DNA of 64,000 nt from Gordionus sp. m RMFG-2023. Taxonomy: Eukaryota; Nematomorpha; Gordioida; Chordodea; Parachordodidae. The translations under genes were made by a program, and so were the position numbers. The number at the start of each line of letters is the position of its first letter. Within the stretch, counting starts at the first letter, position 1. This document shows, in pieces, positions 60,046-64,000 of the stretch. The notes beneath the pieces were generated by a model. The model saw only the letters and a program-made list of their open reading frames with translations, ran no database searches and was not told where the DNA came from. Where the stretch lies: contig NC_088776.1 of NCBI RefSeq assembly GCF_954871325.1, positions 43,232,569-43,296,568 on the forward strand, given 5' to 3'.

Positions 60046-63000
60046 ATTAAGCATATCAAATGCATTTAAATGTCATGTAATATTAACAACTCGATCCCGC
60101 AAGATGTTGTTTTTATTTATTATTTAACTATGGGCCAATAATAAAATCTTATCTCCAACACTGAATGTGAAATACTAAAACAAAGATGGGGTATTTTAAT
60201 TTATGGATGTCTAAGCATAAAATTTTATGATTTTAAATTTAAGATTTATAATGCTATAAAAAATGATCACCGTTAAATACTTCTGCGAACAAATAGGCGT
60301 ATAAATTAATTATTAGCCCTTTGTATAGTTACGATTGTTTTTAAAATTCTCTCATTTTGAAGGTCATTTTATCATTTTAAGGGGAAGATACTTGTCTTGA
60401 ATGATAAGGTCAAAGAGATTAATTGATGCCCATATGGTTAAAAATATTTAACTTTCTAAAGCCTTTTTTATAATTATTATAAACTATATATACTTTTTCT
60501 AATCTTTAAAAAATAATTTTATCTTTGTAATATTGTAAAATTAGACTAATTCCATTTAAAAGCTTTCATTGAATGTGCGATCGAAGTAATACAATACGAT
60601 AGATATCGTTATTTTTTTTCTTCATCTCTAAAAAATTTAGATATTAAAATTTTTTGAAAAGAACGGATTTGAAATTTATTTAATAGAAAGAAGACAAATT
60701 ATGATTTATTCTTCTTTGATTTATTATTGAATTCAATTAAATAAAACTTTTATGGTATAAGTATAAGAACATGATTAGCTGAAATTCTCTTAATAAAATT
60801 TTGATAATTATCACAATCCTTTGGTGATAAAAATCGAAAATTGATTATAATATTAATTTGTATGGTTATTATAGTATTTAGTGTTAAACAGTTTGATTTC
60901 GCCGATCTTAAATTAAGATTTTAGCCAAAATAATATTATTAAAGCCTAGAGATTTCTTTAATTGATGTCCAAACCTTTTTGCCATCTATGAGCAAAATTT
61001 CCAGGCTTAGGTTATATTAAATATTCGATTCACAGTTTTTAGAAATTGAGCCGTTTAACAACACTAATAGTGGTTATAAAACAATAAGCATAAAAATGTA
61101 ATCAAATATCTAACTTTAAAAAAAAATGTAATTGTTATCTTACTGCTGGTAACGTGATATAAAATTTCTGGAGACTGAAATCAAAAGTGGGAAAGTCATT
61201 ATAAATGAGAACGTAAATGTTACACAATTAATTCCGATGCCATATAGTAAATTATCTTGGTATTACGCCAATTTACTGTTTATCTCTACTCTTTTATATA
61301 AACAAACAGTAGAAGTAGATTGATCATCTTAATGTTAAATCAAATGAAAAAAAAATGTATGGATGAACTTAAGGTGATGCCTAGTACTTATAGTTATAAC
61401 CATTTACTTTTAATACAATTTATTTTTTTCTTGCAATTATATATGTATTGCTTTTTTTAAAAAATGTTGTTTATCCAAAAAAAAATTAACTTTTTTTAAA
61501 ATTTAAAAATAGGGGATAACAAAGAATTTAATTAATTTTAATCCTAATTTCGATTTAAATTAAGGTCCTATTTAAATTAATAACATTATATTATTATTTT
61601 GACTTAAAAAATATTATAATTTCGTTAGAAATTCAGACAAGTATAATTTCATCCTCGATCATAGTTTTAATGACATTATTCATTATATAATATAATTAAA
61701 TTGAAAAAAAAATTTGTTATTTTTAATAAACATTTTTTAATATTATATTTTCCATATCCTAATCCTCATTATTAGTTCTTAAAATTTGTCCAAAAAAAGA
61801 ATAAGAAATTTGTTTAATTTTTTTGGTTTTTTTTTAAAAAATTTTGAGTTTTTAATCATATAATTTAAATTTTTTTTAATTTCCTTAAAAGTAATACGTG
61901 TAAATTAAATGTAGGAATTTATTATTTAATCCAATATGAAAAATTCGCTTTAAAATTTATTTTAATGATATAAAAAAAAATTCAATTTTGAGATTAAAAT
62001 TTATGTTAAAAAAAAAGAAGATCTTATATAAATATATATTTTTGAAAATTTGAATTTAGCCATTGATAATAAATTTTAAGATATCCCCCTTTTCCTTTTT
62101 GATATTTTAAAATTAGTTAGGATACTTGTTTTAAATCTTTATATATACTTGTGGGCCACGTCAATCACTACCAATAGTGAGTGAGACAACTATTAAGTAG
62201 ACCCCGAAAATTTTAAATGGTTTTTTTAGGCTACTATCATATTATATTTTATTTAAAATTGATATTTGTTCGACAGGATATATATCGTCGCTGGGTATCG
62301 TGGACTTCCAAAATTAGCTTTTAAGGATAGTTCGTTAAATATATCAAGGTTGAAGATTAAATAAGGTTAAAAACTAAATACTTAGTTGCGAATACTAATG
62401 ATAAGTATCAAATTATATCACAATTATTTAGAAAATAGCACGTAGAACACATCCAAACAAATATATTATCCGCGACCTAATGAGAGAGGGAGTAATTATT
62501 GTGTCATGACGCTGATGGAAACTAAATAATTTCTTGTATATTGATTAAGAGGATACCTCTCTTAGGTATTCCACTCATATTTTAACCACGCAATTGATTT
62601 GTATTATCTCTCTCCATGTTAGAGGTGACAAATGGATGGCAAGAATTGCGTGATTAAAAATACCATTTTTCTATCTCCAAAATCGAAAACTTGCCTAAGC
62701 TAATATTATATATATGAAAAATAAAAAAAACGTAATAAATTTTGATTAAATTAAATAAGAAGAGAACCATACATAAAGAGATGCAAAAATATACTTTTAA
62801 TAAAAAAAAAGAAAGACATATTTTATTTATTATTAATTCTTAGGTTTTTTTTGTTTGATCTGAAATAGGATACAGGAGGATCCTTAAATTATAAAGATTC
62901 TAATCGTAATGGCCCGAAAATTGGAGATGTTACAAATAAATAACATACAATAATTAATCGACAATACATATTTACATGGAGGAGAATCTCAAACTAAAGT

Positions 63001-64000
63001 ATTTATTAATATTCCACGAGCAAAAAGGGATAAATATAAAACATGTCATTTCCATTTACAAAATTCGAATATTATTATAGATATAAAAATTAACTAATAT
63101 AAAATTTGTTGTGGTCCAGAAAAAAAAATATATACTAATTTTTATATTTAATATAATAATAAAAATTAATATGGTGATCGTAATTGTAATATTTGATTAT
63201 GTATCCCCATTTAATAAAAAAAATTATAAAGGATATTAATTTAAATATTTTCTCATTTGGTACTAAGAAAATTACAAGTTGAGTAGGATAAAACAAAACA
63301 GAAAATGGCCTCAATTCAAAATGTTGGTTTTTTTTGTTTTAATCATTTATTATTCGAATTTTCTTTTCTAAAATATTTATTTATCTATTTTGAATATTAA
63401 TTTAAATAAATTATAGATAAAATGGAATATTTTAAAAAAAAGTTTCATTTGTGAATATCAAATACGAATATTATATATATAATAAAATTGTATAAAAATA
63501 AAAAAAATATACATAATATTAATTAATTTATAAAAATTATTTATAGCGTTGCTAATAAATATTAATATCTTTGTATTGAATTAATTGTTAAAGTGTCCAC
63601 CAATCGGTAAAACCTTTATAAAGTGAACATCATAAAACAATACTTTTTATATCTGATTGGAGTCCTTTGGACCTGTTTTTTAGGTCTAGTCAGGATGCTT
63701 TAATCTTATCTATCAGACCTTTTTTGACTCTCTGACTTAAAATAAAGTTCAACTTCAACACGAATATTTTTAAAGTTATGAAAAATTTTACGATTAATTT
63801 ATTTTTGAGCGTATAAAAAAAATAGGTTTTAGAAGGGAAATAAAAAATTTTAATTTTTTTTTCTCTATAAATTCCGACATTCCTTACAGATCTGATGTAG
63901 TCAATAGAGATAACAGCTTTGATTAATTTAAAAATTATTTTTAAAAAGTAACTATTCGATTTTTATTAAATAAAGTTATACTTCTGGACTATTTTTCTTG

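Larger units (their letters stand above)
56879..64000. other. First visible Cux/CASP intron, upstream part; no exon found
   Basis: Very AT-rich. I searched the minus strand for the missing N-terminal exon(s) and found none. Contents recognised: an RTE-like fragment (58920-59260) and a foldback fragment (59970-60040). The rest is unassigned. Confidence 0.55.

Noticed and set aside
62870-62942. Short plus-strand segment ending with stop after an AG (SNRNGPKIGDVTNK), considered as a host exon.
   Set aside because: Too short, no partner exon, and no recognisable homology.

Overview
The window is strongly AT-rich eukaryotic DNA from an invertebrate animal. It has GT-AG introns, one very large multi-exon gene on the minus strand, and a dense load of DNA transposons plus fossil Ty3/gypsy elements. 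A Cux-type gene with three CUT domains points to an animal, most likely a bilaterian. I cannot name the species.

The right half (27.4 kb to beyond 64 kb, minus strand) is a single Cux/CASP locus. I reconstructed 26 coding exons whose reading phases all agree. Six shared coiled-coil exons (56878 down to 51465) splice in one of two ways. Thirteen Cux-specific exons (49270 to 36140) encode CUT1, CUT2, CUT3 and the Cux C-terminus ending in Trp-Glu-Phe. Seven CASP-specific exons (34242 to 27403) encode the Golgi golgin tail with its membrane anchor. The first coding exon(s), about 55 residues by comparison with human CUX1, lie beyond the right edge. The same CASP/CUX sharing is known in vertebrate CUX1 and in C. 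elegans ceh-44. The most unusual point is that I find no homeodomain between CUT3 and the Cux C-terminus, where every canonical Cux protein has one, although the C-terminal tail is kept.

The introns are filled with mobile DNA: a fossil Ty3/gypsy element antisense in the CUT3 intron, a hAT-inside-hAT nest in the penultimate CASP intron, a 1-kb palindrome, a Harbinger-like MITE, a hAT MITE made of GGCCCG-rich repeats, and degraded hAT and RTE pieces.

The left half (1 to 27 kb) holds little or no host coding sequence. From left to right it has: fossil gypsy I; two hAT-like element ends (A and B) that recur in inverted orientation 12 kb away; a 19-bp-TIR element carrying a tRNA-like promoter and a long-TIR foldback, both inserted in B; a hAT copy; fossil gypsy II; a TIR element interrupted by a hAT; a degenerate GC-rich tandem block; a probable Helitron 3' end; several hAT MITEs with exact 8-bp target duplications; a hAT whose transposase C-terminus is still open; an RTE LINE tail; and a possible 3' exon of an unidentified host gene at 25.5 kb.
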